64,000 nucleotides of DNA from Thuidium tamariscinum (Eukaryota; Streptophyta; Bryopsida; Hypnales; Thuidiaceae). The notes below the pieces were generated by a model. It saw only the letters and a program-made list of their open reading frames with translations, was not told where the DNA came from and did not search any database. Position 1 is the stretch's first letter. The number at the start of each line of letters is the position of its first letter. This document shows, one piece after another, positions 46,988 to 59,700 of the stretch. Where the stretch lies: assembly GCA_947034885.2 (NCBI GenBank), contig OX344751.2, positions 44,483,082 through 44,547,081 on the forward strand, read 5' to 3'. The position numbers were made by a program, and so were the translations under genes.

Positions 46988-49900
46988 ATGCCTGCCAAAG
47001 ACCGTGTCTCCTATTTCTACGATGGTGAGCTTCCGTAGGGTTCCGGTGTTGGTGGATCGTTCCGAGTTTAAGGAGCTCGTAGTGTTTTTGAGTGGTGGAA
47101 TTTGTTGGGTTTTTGTGGGGTTTTCTGGGATTGTGGGTTTAGGGATTCCTCATGTGATGTAGCTGAACGCTGAAGTTCTGTCCGAGAAGGCCGCGTTATG
47201 TTTCTTAGGAGCCTTTGGATCGGAAGTAGCAGCAATATGGTGTCGGTATGCCTTTACGGCGTGAGCCTATTTCCACGATATTGTGCTTCCCTAGGAGTTG
47301 GATTACGTGATGTTTTGGTGGATCGTTTTGAGCATTGCGAGCTTGGGAGCGTTGGTGTGTTGTGGAATTTGGCGGGGTTTTGTGGGTTTGTATGGTTTTG
47401 GTGGGTTTTGCGGGGTTTGTGGGTTTAGGGATGTTGGTGGTTTTCCGGAGGTTTATGGTTCGCACCTGTGATGAAGCTGAACTCTTCAGTTCCATCCGAG
47501 GAGGTCGCGTAATCGTTTCAGTGCCTTGGGTCGGATGTTGTAGCAATGTAGTGTCGGTATGCCTTTTACGGCACGAGCTTTTAAGTATGTTTTGGATTTC
47601 TTATGTGTCATGTCGCCATTTTGAGTTTCTGTCCATTCAGAGGTTTTAGGGTAAGGGGTTCCAGTGTGGGAGTTTGTGTGCTTGTTTCTCAGCCTTTGGA
47701 TATTTGAGCAATATGGTGTCTGTGCTTGTACGGAATGAGGTCTTGAGTTGAGTTCTGTGATTTTCTTCGGAGGAATGTCGTGATTATTGGTGGCTGTTCG
47801 TTGAGGGGTTTTGGGTGAGTAGTGTTTCGGTTTTGCGAGCTTGTTTTATTATTCGTTTCCATAATTTTCTGTGGGAGTGTTGGATTATGCTTTTGGTGAT
47901 GAAAGGGTTTCGTGACGTGCAGGGGATGTGGGGAGTGTGTACTATGGACCGAACCACCCCATGAAGCCCCATCGGCTCTGCATGACTAACAGCCTTGTCC
48001 TTGCTTATGGACTCCACAACAAAATGGAGATTTACGTAAGTGCTTACAGATGAGAACTCGTGTTAAAGTACTTCAAGGGTGTGTGTGGAAGTTGTTTGTG
48101 TACTTCTAATTCGAAGATCAGCATAAATTTAAACTCTCTGCTGTGATCACTTGTCGTGTACATGGAGAAACGTGCTCGAAACGTGCTCCTCTATAAGTTG
48201 TTGTTTCATTAATAGGGACTCTATTCTCTCAATAATCCTATCCACTAATCGTATTAATCGTTCTTCGTTTCAACAATGCCATTTTCTTCTTATCTCAACA
48301 ATGTCTCTAAATAGTGTTGCCTGGCAGAGATTGTGAAGTTTGTGTTGTGTTCAACTTGTCACTTCTGTACACATGAACTTATTTTAATGAGAGGAACTTC
48401 TCACGGTCCGAAACCTTCCTATTCTGTATACTGTCATCTATCAACAGAAACCTTTCCAGAGGTCGTTGTGAGCAGCATTTGTTTTCTAGGGTCTTTTGAC
48501 TTGAACTGATCCTTTTTCTTGTGTTCTCTCTGTTTCAGCGACCTCACAAAGCGTACCCTATGGAGATGGCACAGTTCCACTCTGTTGACTACGTGGAGTT
48601 CCTCGGCCGAATTACCCCTGAATCGCAGGACAAGTATGCTGCAGAGTTGATAAGATGTACGTTGTCATAGTTTTGTGATTGTTTCCCTAGAATCTGTGTG
48701 TACCAGGGGAAGTTCAAGTGGGCTAGATCACCAGGTTGAAGGTGATAGGCTAGACTTATTTATCATCTTTTGGGCTGTTCTTCGAAAATGCACGGATTCA
48801 AACGTCCCTCCAGATTTATCATAATGATTTGATCAATTTTGAACACGTTGATGTTTTCTTTAACCGATGATGAATTGGCTTGATCGATGACTTGCAGATA
48901 ACATGGGGGAGGATTGCCCAGTATTTGACAACCTTTTTGAGTTTTGTCAGATATATGCTGGTGGTACAATTGGTGCGTCCATCACTCTATATATACGTTG
49001 TCATTGCGTTTCTCTTGTTTAACTTTTAGTGCTTATACGGCCAACAGTGGCTGCTTACGAAAGTTTTATGGAGGTAGTAAATCGTACCAATGGAAAGAAC
49101 ATCCATTCCCTACGTTCATGAATGAGAGAAATATGTTTTGAAAGTTACTATTGTTATAGTCTATTGGCTTTCATAGTGGATTATCTATTTTCATCTTGGG
49201 CAATTAGGGTTTAAGTATTGCATTGCCGTATACATAGTTCGATATCTCTGACGACTTCTCGAGTGCATGTTGTGCAAATTCGCTCATACTTGGTGGGTTC
49301 AACATCATGCTTGTTGGATACAGATGCGGCTCATCGTCTGAACCACGGTTTATGTGATATTGCAATTAATTGGGCTGGTGGATTACATCACGCAAAGAAA
49401 TGTGAAGCCTCTGGATTCTGTTATGTGAATGACCTGGTTCTGGGCATCCTGGAGCTTTTGAAGTATCATGCTCGAGTACTGTACATTGACATAGATATCC
49501 ACCATGGAGACGGAGTAGAGGAAGCTTTTTATCTCACGGACAGGTACCTTGTATAGGTTTACAGATTTCACATTTTTTCGTACCAAGCTCTTGTTATTTT
49601 TAGCTCCTAAGGGACAACTATTTCATGGTTTAAATTGATCGATTTGATTGATCGGATTTTGAGAAATACGATTTAGACACGACCAAATTTACGTCACCAA
49701 GATTAGTGAAGAATGTCGCTTGTTTTGTTTTGTTTAATAGAAATATCAAATTCAACACAAGAAAATTCGCATATGACAAGCTCAGTAGTGCTAATTTAAG
49801 CATGAGGGCCCGATTTGGGGGTTGTTGTACTGGTTCCACGCTTTCTTTGTTTAGTGCTCATTATTTTCACCTACAGAATTCACGTTGGGTTTAGTGTTAC

Positions 49901-52900
49901 TCATGATGGATCTTGTTGATGTATGTGTTTGTGCAGAGTGATGACTGTCAGTTTTCATAAGTTTGGAGACTACTTTTTCCCAGGCACTGGGGATGTGAAG
50001 GTAAATTTACAAGCCTTGTCATTGAGTCAGCATCAACGAAACTTTGAGATTCATCATAGGATTTGGACTGACAGATTTCAAAGAACTGTGAGAATATTGT
50101 TATCTTATTAACAATACCAGTGAAATACGTTTTCAGGATGTTGGTGAGAAGGAAGGAAAATATTATGCAATTAATGTACCATTAAAGGATGGTATCGATG
50201 ACGCAAACTTTGTGCGCATGTTTCGTGTGGTAAGCATCATCGTGACGGGGTTTTGTCCTTAAGTAGAAAGTTTTGGAAGATATTGAACCATCTTTAGTTG
50301 ACATCAAAGCTTTGTAGCTGGACGGATGCAATAAAACTTTGCATGTGTTATTTTTTAACCAAGTGTGGAATGACAGGTCATTCAAAAGGTCGTGGAAGTT
50401 TATCAACCTGGTGCCATTGTCCTGCAATGTGGAGCTGACTCACTTGCAGGGGATCGTTTGGGCTGCTTTAATCTTTCGATTGACGGTATGAATCTTTGAA
50501 TCTATGATTGATTGAAGCACCCTAAAAGTTATCATTAGCAAGCCACTAAACTGGACTTGGGAAGTTAAAAGGATGAGCACAAAAACCCTTGCTCTAGAAT
50601 GTCTCATTTGTGCTGTTTATCGAGAGATACAAGGTCCATTGTAGCTTGGGTATGTGGGCGCAATAAACAGAGAGCTGCTACGTCTGAAAATTTGTAAAAA
50701 CTAATCGTTCAAGATGCAGGACAGATCGTTTTTATAGGAATTAGAAATTGATGTGTAGGATCAATTGGATTAGTTAATGAGGTCCTCTCGAACAAATGAT
50801 ATCTTTTATACTGCAATCGGTTAAGTGCGTCTTCTAACGTGCCTCAGTAATGTTTTGTTTTTTTTGAAATTACATAGGACATTCAGAATGTGTGAAGTTT
50901 GTGAAAAAGTTCAACATTCCTCTGCTGGTAAGATTTGAGCCACTTTCTTCGTCAGTTTGTTGAGAATATTTTTCGATCCTGGCATTCATAGGATATACTT
51001 GCAAAGAGGGATCATTATTGGATGTCCTTCCAAACGCTTAGGGTTCGCTCCTCTGCTTATTTCGCAAACTTTTGTATCGATGGTAGCCTGTTTGGACTGG
51101 GAATTGTCTGGATTGTTTGAACAAGTCTTGGAGCTGCATTGCTCAGTGAATCTATTGGGGTCTTTCTGATTGAGCATCCCATTTCTTTTGTGCTTGTCTA
51201 TTTCCTTATTCAGGTCACAGGTGGAGGGGGATACACGAAGGAGAATGTTGCACGCTGTTGGACAGTGGAGACTGGTGTACTGGTCGATACTGAGCTGCCG
51301 AATGGTATTCTTGAACTTTCCTTTGTTTTTCTTTACGAAGACTCCGTTTCTTGTGAATCTTTTGATTTAGAGATTTTGAAATTGAGCGCTCATGAATTAC
51401 ATCTCTACACAGTGGACTTAGTAGGCTTTGTTTTCTTTACTCTTGGTAATCAATCTCGATCACATGAATATTATTCATGCCACCTTTCCTTTTTGTTTTA
51501 TAACGAGTTAAAAAAAAACTGGACCTGCAGAAATTCCTGATAACGACTACCTGAAATATTTCAAACCCGATTGCACTTTGAAGACTACATCGGGGAATCA
51601 TATGGTACTGCACTGTTGTGTTCGTTTATTTTTTGGATTTTTTCAATTTGCTTTCAGTACTCCCTGCCCTCAAATCCTAGCAAAATTATGGATAGACCGT
51701 GCAAACTTTGCCCATTCGTTGAAATGGTTGAGGAACTTTCCCATGCAATTTTTGCATCAGGAGAACTTGAATGGAAAAACATACCTGAGTACCATCAAGC
51801 AGCAGGTCATGGAGAATTTGCGAAGAATCGCTCATGCACCTAGTGTTCAAATGCACGAGGTATTGTTCGACCTTTTTTGGCTGACTTCCAGTTGTGACTG
51901 GTATTTGTGTTGACTTGTACGGAGTATCAAGCTGTGAATCTACTGTAGCTGAACATCCTCAGTATATTGTTCTACTGGTCTTTACATTTTAGCCCCGAGT
52001 AGCCCGAAATAGAAATAGCTAATACGAAAATAGCCAAAAATCGAAATTCCACTTTGGAAGCTAATATGTTAGTTTATCAAGCCACTGCCAAATCACATTT
52101 CCATTGTTTAATAATGTAGGTTATAATTTTTTTGTTTCCATTTTTACATCTTGTCACAATCCTTGAAATGTCCTTGATTGTTTATTTCAGCTGCTATGGA
52201 TATGGAAGCAAACACTTTTGCCTATTTGGAAACTGCGGGTTTAAAAGGTTTCTAGATGCAGAAATTACAATATGGAGAATCAGAACTTGCTAATTTGCTT
52301 TAATTCTGTTTTTTCGTATTTGAACAGGTACCCCCAGACACATACATACCTGAGTTTGACGAGGATGAATTGAATCCTGACGAGCGATTGGATCGTAAGT
52401 ATCCTCTATTGCACTTCACATTCGTCTGCTACTTCACTGCAGTCTTTATTAGGTCTGGGTGAGCATTCAAATAGGAAGTGTCCTGAGGTCTTACATACTT
52501 TTGAAAAGCGATTTACAAAGTTCACAATGTTTCTCGCAGATAGGTCTCACAGATTTGTGAAATAGAATGGTCCACATGATTAGGACTGTTGTATACTACC
52601 TGAGTTCATTGTATTGACTGAACTACAGATTTCAGCTTCTTGTAGTGCTAAACCAGATCCCTTGTTGATGAATCTATTTGTCATGTAATTCATTAGGGTC
52701 GCTTTCGTGTACATCATATTTAGACTGCAATTGGTGCAAAATAGTTTGTTTATTTTTCGTCAGTAAGCGTTTTATGTGGGAGTATGGATCTATGGTGAGC
52801 TCATATTGTGAATTTTGGTGTGATTGCAGAGCACACACAAGACAAGCACATCCAAAGGGATGAGGAATACTATGATGACGACAATGATAACGATCATGAG

Positions 52901-52915
52901 ATGGATGACTCATAG
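46988..52915 (+). CDS. HDA9: Class I (RPD3-type) histone deacetylase, HDA9-like, 14 exons, 431 aa
   Basis: Zinc hydrolase that removes acetyl groups from histone lysines in nuclear co-repressor complexes. Exons: 46988-47024, 47923-48035, 48539-48656, 48898-48972, 49324-49543, 49937-50000, 50137-50229, 50377-50485, 50878-50927, 51214-51304, 51531-51604, 51761-51859, 52328-52394, 52830-52915. All introns are GT-AG and phases give 432 codons. The protein begins [20 protein letters not shown]. Catalytic features are the His pair H136/H137 (GGLHHAKK), zinc ligands D172, H174 (DIDIHHGDG) and D261 (CGADSL), and Y300 ([14 protein letters not shown]). IYAGGTIDAA and the short acidic tail [13 protein letters not shown] match HDA9 rather than HDA19 or HDA6, which have long C termini. 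Arabidopsis HDA9 is 426 aa. No break; probably functional. Confidence 0.95.
47168..47582 (+). repeat. Two diverged ~305-bp repeats in deacetylase intron 1
   Basis: Blocks around 47168-47275 and 47473-47582 share GCTGAA..., RTCCGAG, AGCAATRTRGTGTCGGTATG and CCTTT.ACGGC. The repeated region is G/T-rich on the plus strand. Small ORFs over it are a by-product. Confidence 0.6.
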
Positions 52916-55900
52916 TGTTCCTTTGGTTTAGAAGAGGATTATTCGAGGCATTTTACCCATTTGTACACTAGATTTTTTCTGTACAGGCAAACCCATTGAA
53001 TGAAAGAGTTGTTTACTCGCCTAGTCGCCTATTTTATGCACTACGCTCTTTTTGTGCAGGCCGTGATGGGTGCGTGGTTGTGGGAAGTATGCAGCTTTGT
53101 TGAAAATGTTTTGATTTGGCTCGGAAGTGAATATTTTGTCAGTGACCAACTGACCAAATTTATAATTAGAAACTAATATTGAAGTAATCTAGATGACTTG
53201 TATATTGTTCTTGGATACCCTAAAGGTCCATCCCCATCTAACTCTAGTTTTAACCTCTAAAGTTTGGTGTTCTGAGGCTCTAATGGCTTGAAAATGGCAC
53301 CTCTTCATGATATGATCATCATGAACAGAATATTTTTCTTTTTTTGAGCTTTGACTGTTGCATCCTTTTCTTGCTAGGTTGAGATAATAAATGAAACATG
53401 GTGCAAATTTTTTGGAAGGGTTGTTAAGAGTCTCTATTTCTTTCATGATTCAAAACTCCAATTTTTTCATATGAAGTGCTTGTGGAATTTGTTAAAGACC
53501 TAGTTGCTTATACATGTGCTGAATTTGACAATCATTTGATGCACTTAACACACATAAAAGAAGTTCATGAATATCATGTGGTTTCAGCTCAAATGGGACT
53601 GTTCTTTTGCATCGCCCTTGCCATTTTTTCTTACTCTTTACTGAGATGTCCCTAAGTCTACCACGCTTGCTTCTATATATCCAAATAATGTCTCTTCACT
53701 CCTAGTTCATGAATTTTGTCTATCATTTTGCCCATCCATCTCCAAACCCAATCTTGTATTGGAAAGTAATCTTCTATTGTGTTGAACCAAGTTCCCACCC
53801 ATCATTGCTTTTGTATTTACTACCAAATCTTCCCTAGTTTATGTTTTCCAACTTTTCCCTCTTCAAGCCTTTGTGCATCCTATACAAGCTTCCCTAGCCA
53901 ATCACCTACCTACTATCGTTCTTTTAGGGCCAGCTTCCATGTGAGCCGGGCCGGTAGAACTTGCAAGGGAGAGCTACAGTGACAAGTGAGTGATGACACT
54001 TCTATGTGAACCCAATGGGTGGGGAGATGTCGAGTAAGAAGAGCACATGTAACAATTCCCTTGAAGTTCGATCGCTCTCCACCAATCCCATCTTCCACCG
54101 ATATCAGTGAAGCTGCTGCTCCTGCTTCTCCGCTCACCAAGGCCGGCAAGAGAATCGGCAGCACTTGCTTATCGTCTTCCTGCTCTCTTACCGGCCTGAC
54201 TCACATGGAAGGTGGCCCTTACACCCATCTCCTTTAAACAAGTTGTGGTCCCTATGTCTATGCCCTTCGCTAGGTCTTCCCCAAATAAGCATACTTGTCT
54301 TTTTTGTCTCATTTTCATGTTCTTAGGTATGCACATCAAATTTATTGTTATAGCCATAGTATCTAGCATTGCATAAGCACTAATAGATGCACACAAAAGA
54401 ATCTTGCAATATCATTAGTGAAAGCAACCATATTCACTTGTTAGTGTAGGTGGACTATATAGAAGAGCTCTATCAACCAAATCATGTCTTCAAGACTTTT
54501 TCTTTCTTCCTCATCTATTTTTTTTTATCTTCGCCTAAATTTTTTTTCATTTTCATTAGAAGACAAATCTCTCATATAAGATCCTATTGTCTCTTAGATT
54601 GAGTAGAAATCAAGGTTCATTTCTCGAATAGCATTGGCCATTGTATGCTTGAAGTTTCCAACCTCTTCTTGTCTACAAGGCACTAAGACAACTGAGGTAT
54701 GTGGTGCATGTGCCTTTATGAATGGTACATTTGGAGGTGGTACTAGTGGAGATTGTAGTTGGCTTGTCTCCCCTTCTTCCTCGTTGTTTTATGTTATATT
54801 GCTTCTAATTGTATCTCTATTGGAATTGAATGCTATCCATAGTGGCTTGTTATACTAAAAAAATTTGTAAGTGTAAAAAATGTTAGCATTTTTCTTGTGC
54901 ATTACCAACAAGTTCTCATTATTGCTCCACTTTGTATTTTCAAAATCAATTGTTCAATAACAAGATAATCCCAATTTTTTGTTCAATTCTACATACATTC
55001 AAATTATTTTTTTGAAAACTTCAACTATTGGATGTTGAAAAGTCTTCCTATAAAATATGCTTGTGCATTTATTTTGCAATTATTTTTTCACTAAAAATAT
55101 ATATATTTATATGCTTTGAACATATCTAATACTTAACCAAATCAATTTCTATCTTTGATAAACACATAGGTGGTCCAAGAATTCAATTTCTTCCAAAGTT
55201 TGCCTAAAGTGTCCTATAGGCTATTGGAGGGTTGCTATTTTGTGAGCTTAGAAGTGTGAGCCCACGAGCCTAGAAGACTAAACACCATGATATAATTGTC
55301 TATATTATAGTAATCTTTTATGATAATAGTGCATATATGCTATAAATACCTATATTATAGGTGTATTTATTATAAACACCCAAATGGTTGCATAATACTT
55401 ATTACAATCATTTTCAAAAGATAGATTTGCATAAAGTTGATTTTAAGCATGTCTAATGTAACTTGCAAAATAAACACTATTTTTTATGAAATAATGATAC
55501 ATAAAAGTCCTTTCTTCAAAGAATAATATAAATTCTATTAAAATACACAACAATTCTATTTATACTAATGCACTTTCATATTCTTCAAAAATAAAAAAGA
55601 TATTTTTTGTTTTTGTGTAAATTCAAGAGTCATTTCATAAACATCAATGGATTGTGATAGTCCTTAAGTGAAGACTATATAGTCTATAATACATAAAATA
55701 TTGAAAATTTATTTGATTCACTTATTGAAGGTTGTAATCTATTCAGTATAAAACATATAAATGAATCCATTTGATTACAATTATACCATATGTTTGTTTT
55801 AATCTTCAAAAATAAAATTATAACTAGAAAAATATGGACTATGACAATCCATTGTGGGTCACCCTATAGTCTTCTCTAAAATTGACAATTTTGGAAATTA

Positions 55901-56263
55901 TTATCATAAAAAAAAACTATTTGGAGGAATAATTTGGAATTGATATACAAATGAAAATTGTAGACTTTGAGTTTTAGATTGCATCTACATAGTTAGATTC
56001 ACCAATGCTATCTCCAATATATTTTAGTAAATTTTGTTGGAATGGATTTAAAAATGAGGTTTTCTTGATTTGGTGATTTTTAAAAAAAAGTTGTGTTCCT
56101 GAAGCCTTCGACCTCATTTTTGCAAATCTAGTTTTGAACTAGAGTCAACACAATTTTGAATTTTGGGTTTGGTCATTTGGTCAACTACTTGACATACTTC
56201 CACACTTATAATTTTAGGAAAACATGTACTCTGGTAACATCAAATCCAATCATTAATGTAGGT
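52916..56263. other. Intergenic DNA between the deacetylase and prenyltransferase genes
   Basis: The first ~150 bp are probably the deacetylase 3' UTR. Beyond that it is AT-rich, with one Harbinger-like MITE (53927-54218). The weak open frames at 53.8-54.9 kb show no clear family. The two flanking genes converge on this region. Confidence 0.45.
53927..54218. mobile_element. PIF/Harbinger (Tourist-like) MITE, 292 bp
   Basis: Starts GGGCCAGCTTCCATGTGAG and ends CTCACATGGAAGGTGGCCC, and the arms extend about 32 bp. Flanked by TTA on both sides (53924-53926 and 54219-54221). A GGGCC end with a TTA duplication fits PIF/Harbinger. The interior is GC-richer than the flanks and non-coding. Confidence 0.8.
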
Positions 56264-56264
56264 A

Positions 56265-56530
56265 CCTCCAAAAGCGCACCATTCCTAAAAGCACCATCTA
56301 CAATGTGCATACATTTCCAAAATCATTCATGTACATAGGGTGTAGATGGCGCTTTCAGAGGCACACTTTGACTGTTAATAACTTTTGCATACGGTATTCA
56401 AATCCTACGTTCTTTGGTGTGTTGGAATGCGCTTTCACTTGCCCACAAGACTCTATGAAAATCTGAATAGCCTAATCATAGTAGCTAGGCACAATATGAA
56501 TAAGTGGTGCTTTTAGGTGTACCCACCTTA
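56265..56530. mobile_element. Stowaway-like MITE, subfamily AGGTAGGTACACC, downstream of the prenyltransferase gene
   Basis: Ends TGTAGGTACCTCCAAAAGCG and CTTTTAGGTGTACCCACCT, with TA at both borders. Inside are repeats of the end motif (CACCATCTAC and GTAGATGGCGC) and the block ACTGTTAATAACTTTTGCATA. It lies about 225 bp past the prenyltransferase stop codon. Confidence 0.75.
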
Positions 56531-56754
56531 GATAGAACAACTTGATCAGATATCTTCACAAATTAGGTTGACTTTCATGCAAGCAAGCAATACTTAACGA
56601 GAAAGAAAACTGATTTACAATCTGTTCATTGTCTAGAAATTGGATGTCGGAGCTCTTCAAGGTTAAAACTGCCAAGAAATTCTACAGAATTCCTGGATCT
56701 ATTTGCCAGAGGAGGATTTTGCTTGAATGGCAGACTGGGTGTCCTTACAGCTGA

Positions 56755-59700
56755 TCATGCAAGAAGCTTCCCACATACAATTCCTCCAAATACAAATGCA
56801 CCCACCCAGATGTTGGAGCGAAACCTGTTAAGAAACAAAGTAAGTTACCAACAGCAGCTGATCACATGGCATCCCAAACTCAAATTTATAGTGCATAATT
56901 TTTGCACAGCATTCAACACAAGCAATTTGGAAATTGGAACAAACTTTTTGGAGAGTGACCTAGGATAATTAAACCTAAATGAAATCATTCAAACAAGTAT
57001 ATGAGCCTGGTTCCTATGATTCTTGAATTGGATCTTAACTTACTAGCAATTAAGAGAGGATTCCAAATTCACTTAGACGACTTTTTTGGACACCAAATGA
57101 ATGCATAAAGAAGATCATACATGCCAGCGGAGAACTCTCACTCAATGTGGAAGAACTTTTGTCTTCACCTAAACCTAAACATCAGTTTAAGGGTTGCAAA
57201 AGAAGTTGCAAAATTCAAAGAGCACCATACAAAGTCAAATGAAATGAAAGGCTCCAATCTTTGAATGAATTGGAGCAAAATATTAGGAACTGCGAATCCC
57301 AACTACAATGAAATATGTTGTGAAATTGTAGCCAATGTAGGAAAGACCCTACACCTAATTCAACTATGCAAATATTCATTTGTATTTTTAGTTTGAAATT
57401 AGTTTCTTAGCTAGTGTCAATTCTAATTTGGAAGAAATTGGTCAATGGAAAAAATTGATTTTGCAAAAAATTACCCGTTAAATTTTGTGGTTGAGAGGAT
57501 GCAACCAGTGACCATTGAAGAAAAACTAGACTATCATTTTTATAGAAGGAAGAAATCAACTAAGGAGGCTCCAAAAGTTTCCTAAATAGTAATATAATCA
57601 AGTTTGATCCTATTTCCAAATTTAGGTTTAACTAGATATTGAAAGAAGATTCCAAATTCACTTACAAGTCTCATTTCTTAGACACTAAATGAATAAAATG
57701 AAAATCCTTTAAGTGTTGATCATAGATGTTACCAAAACCAATTCTAAACTTTCATGTTTAGATGTAGTACAATTTAGGCAAGAATCTTGTAAAGGTCAAC
57801 TTTGCCAAAGGATTGCAATTAGGTGTAGTTTCTTAGAAAAAAAATTTAAATCACCAATTACTTTAATCATCATATTTATAGCAAATGAACTTTAAAGCAT
57901 CATGGCGATGTTTAGTTGCCATAGATGGTAGTGTTTTTTAGATTGGTAAGTGTTTAAGATTGTTCTACATTAGATGAACTTTCTAGATCTCTGTCAATAA
58001 TAAAGGGAGTTAGAAAATTTCTTACTTAGCTACACAATCCAGTGGATTTTTGATGTCCACAGTAGAAATTTGCCAAACCACGTGGATTGCTGAAGCTACA
58101 ACACTTGCATAGAACAGTCCCCCTGATGTATGGTAATGTACAAATTCAATACTCAAGCAACACAATTGGCAACAGTTGTTATTACATTGTACCTAAAAAC
58201 CTCAATCAACACTATCAACACTCTATTTCAACAAACATGACAATAATTGTATCCAATATTGCAATTCAATCTATTTATATGAAACAAATTAGATTCTCTC
58301 CTTCAAATCAATCAACCTTCCTTGACCATAAATTACACCTGATAGAAGTTTTCACATTTAAAAAAAATCTCTTATGGTATAAATAATATAGGGTGCATTC
58401 TTAAAATGTAATTTATATTTGATTCTTAGTGATAAAATTCAAATAAACTCCAAAGCCTTTGAGATTAAAGTTGGTTTAATGTTTAAACTGTAGGAGCCTA
58501 TTCAAATTAAATCCATTTGATCTACTGCAAGGACAATGGAAATTTAGGGTTAGGGTTATGGGTTATAGGGTTTCAAAGTATTATACCAAGTGCTGCAATG
58601 TGCCCGGCAATGCCAAGGCAAGCAACAAATGCAGTGCCAAAGACGGTGAGCCAAAGCTTGGTATCGTTGCCCAATAAAATGGCCATGGACTTGACCCCCG
58701 CCTCCACATCATCCTTGAGGTCTTGGTGGGCGTAGATCGTCTCATACACAAGGGTCCAACAGCAAGCAGCGAAGAAAACCAAAGCAGGAAGGAGCGCAGG
58801 GGGGCCAAGGACCACGGGACCTCTCATGGCGGACCACCCGAGGAACACACCCCAGTTGATGGCTGGCCCCAACACCACGGGGGTCTGCATGCCATGATCA
58901 TAGTGAACTTTATAAAATAGGAAAGGACAAGATCTATCACCAAGGTATTTGAGATTGCCAAAACAAATTATCTGAATTTTGGACTTATTTGAGTTATTTG
59001 TAAAGTGCCCCCCCACTTTCGGCATGACTTTTGTTGAAGTTGAGAAGGCAACTAAGGTAGGTACACCCAAAAGTGCCATGTTCCTAAAAGCGCCATCTAT
59101 AGTGCACATACATTTCCAAAATCAGTCATGTTCACAGATTGTAGATGGCGCTTTCGAAAACAAACTTTGACTGTTAATGACTTCTGCATACAATATCCAA
59201 ATCCTACGTACTTTGGTGCGTTGGAACATGCTTTCACTTGCCAACAAGACTACATAAAAATTTGAACTAATTAATAGCAGGAACTAGGCTCAGTATAAAT
59301 AAGTGGCGCTTTTGGGTGTACCTACCTTATAGTTGAAGCATCAAACTTTTTTGCAAGACACTTATATCACATGACTTCAAAAGTGGGGACCAAACTTTTT
59401 TAGGCACCATTTTGATGAAAAAATAAGTTTCATACCCACTTTTATTTCGACTTTTTTAACTCAACCAGCTCTTTTACAAAACTCATGGGTTTAAACCCCG
59501 GTTTAGTATACTTTACGAATAACTCAATTATCATAACATTTAGTAGCACATTGTGGCTTTGCCTTTTCACTACAATGAAGGGTCTGGCATATTCCACATC
59601 CAACAAACTCTCCATCCTCTACATGTCTACTTACTTTAGTAGTTACTAATGAAGCACTATTGGGGTGTTAAATATTCCACACATTCCAAAAGACAAAGGC

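Noticed and set aside
46369-46998. Minus-strand frames of 127, 69 and 78 codons
   Set aside because: No recognisable domain. They overlap the deacetylase leader and first exon in antisense and cross a MITE border.
47198-47649. Open frames of 76-113 codons on both strands
   Set aside because: They lie inside deacetylase intron 1, and their composition reflects the G/T-rich repeat.
54573-54858. Possible retroelement polyprotein remnant
   Set aside because: Some hydrophobic and Gly-rich stretches, but no motif of gag, integrase or reverse transcriptase that I can defend.
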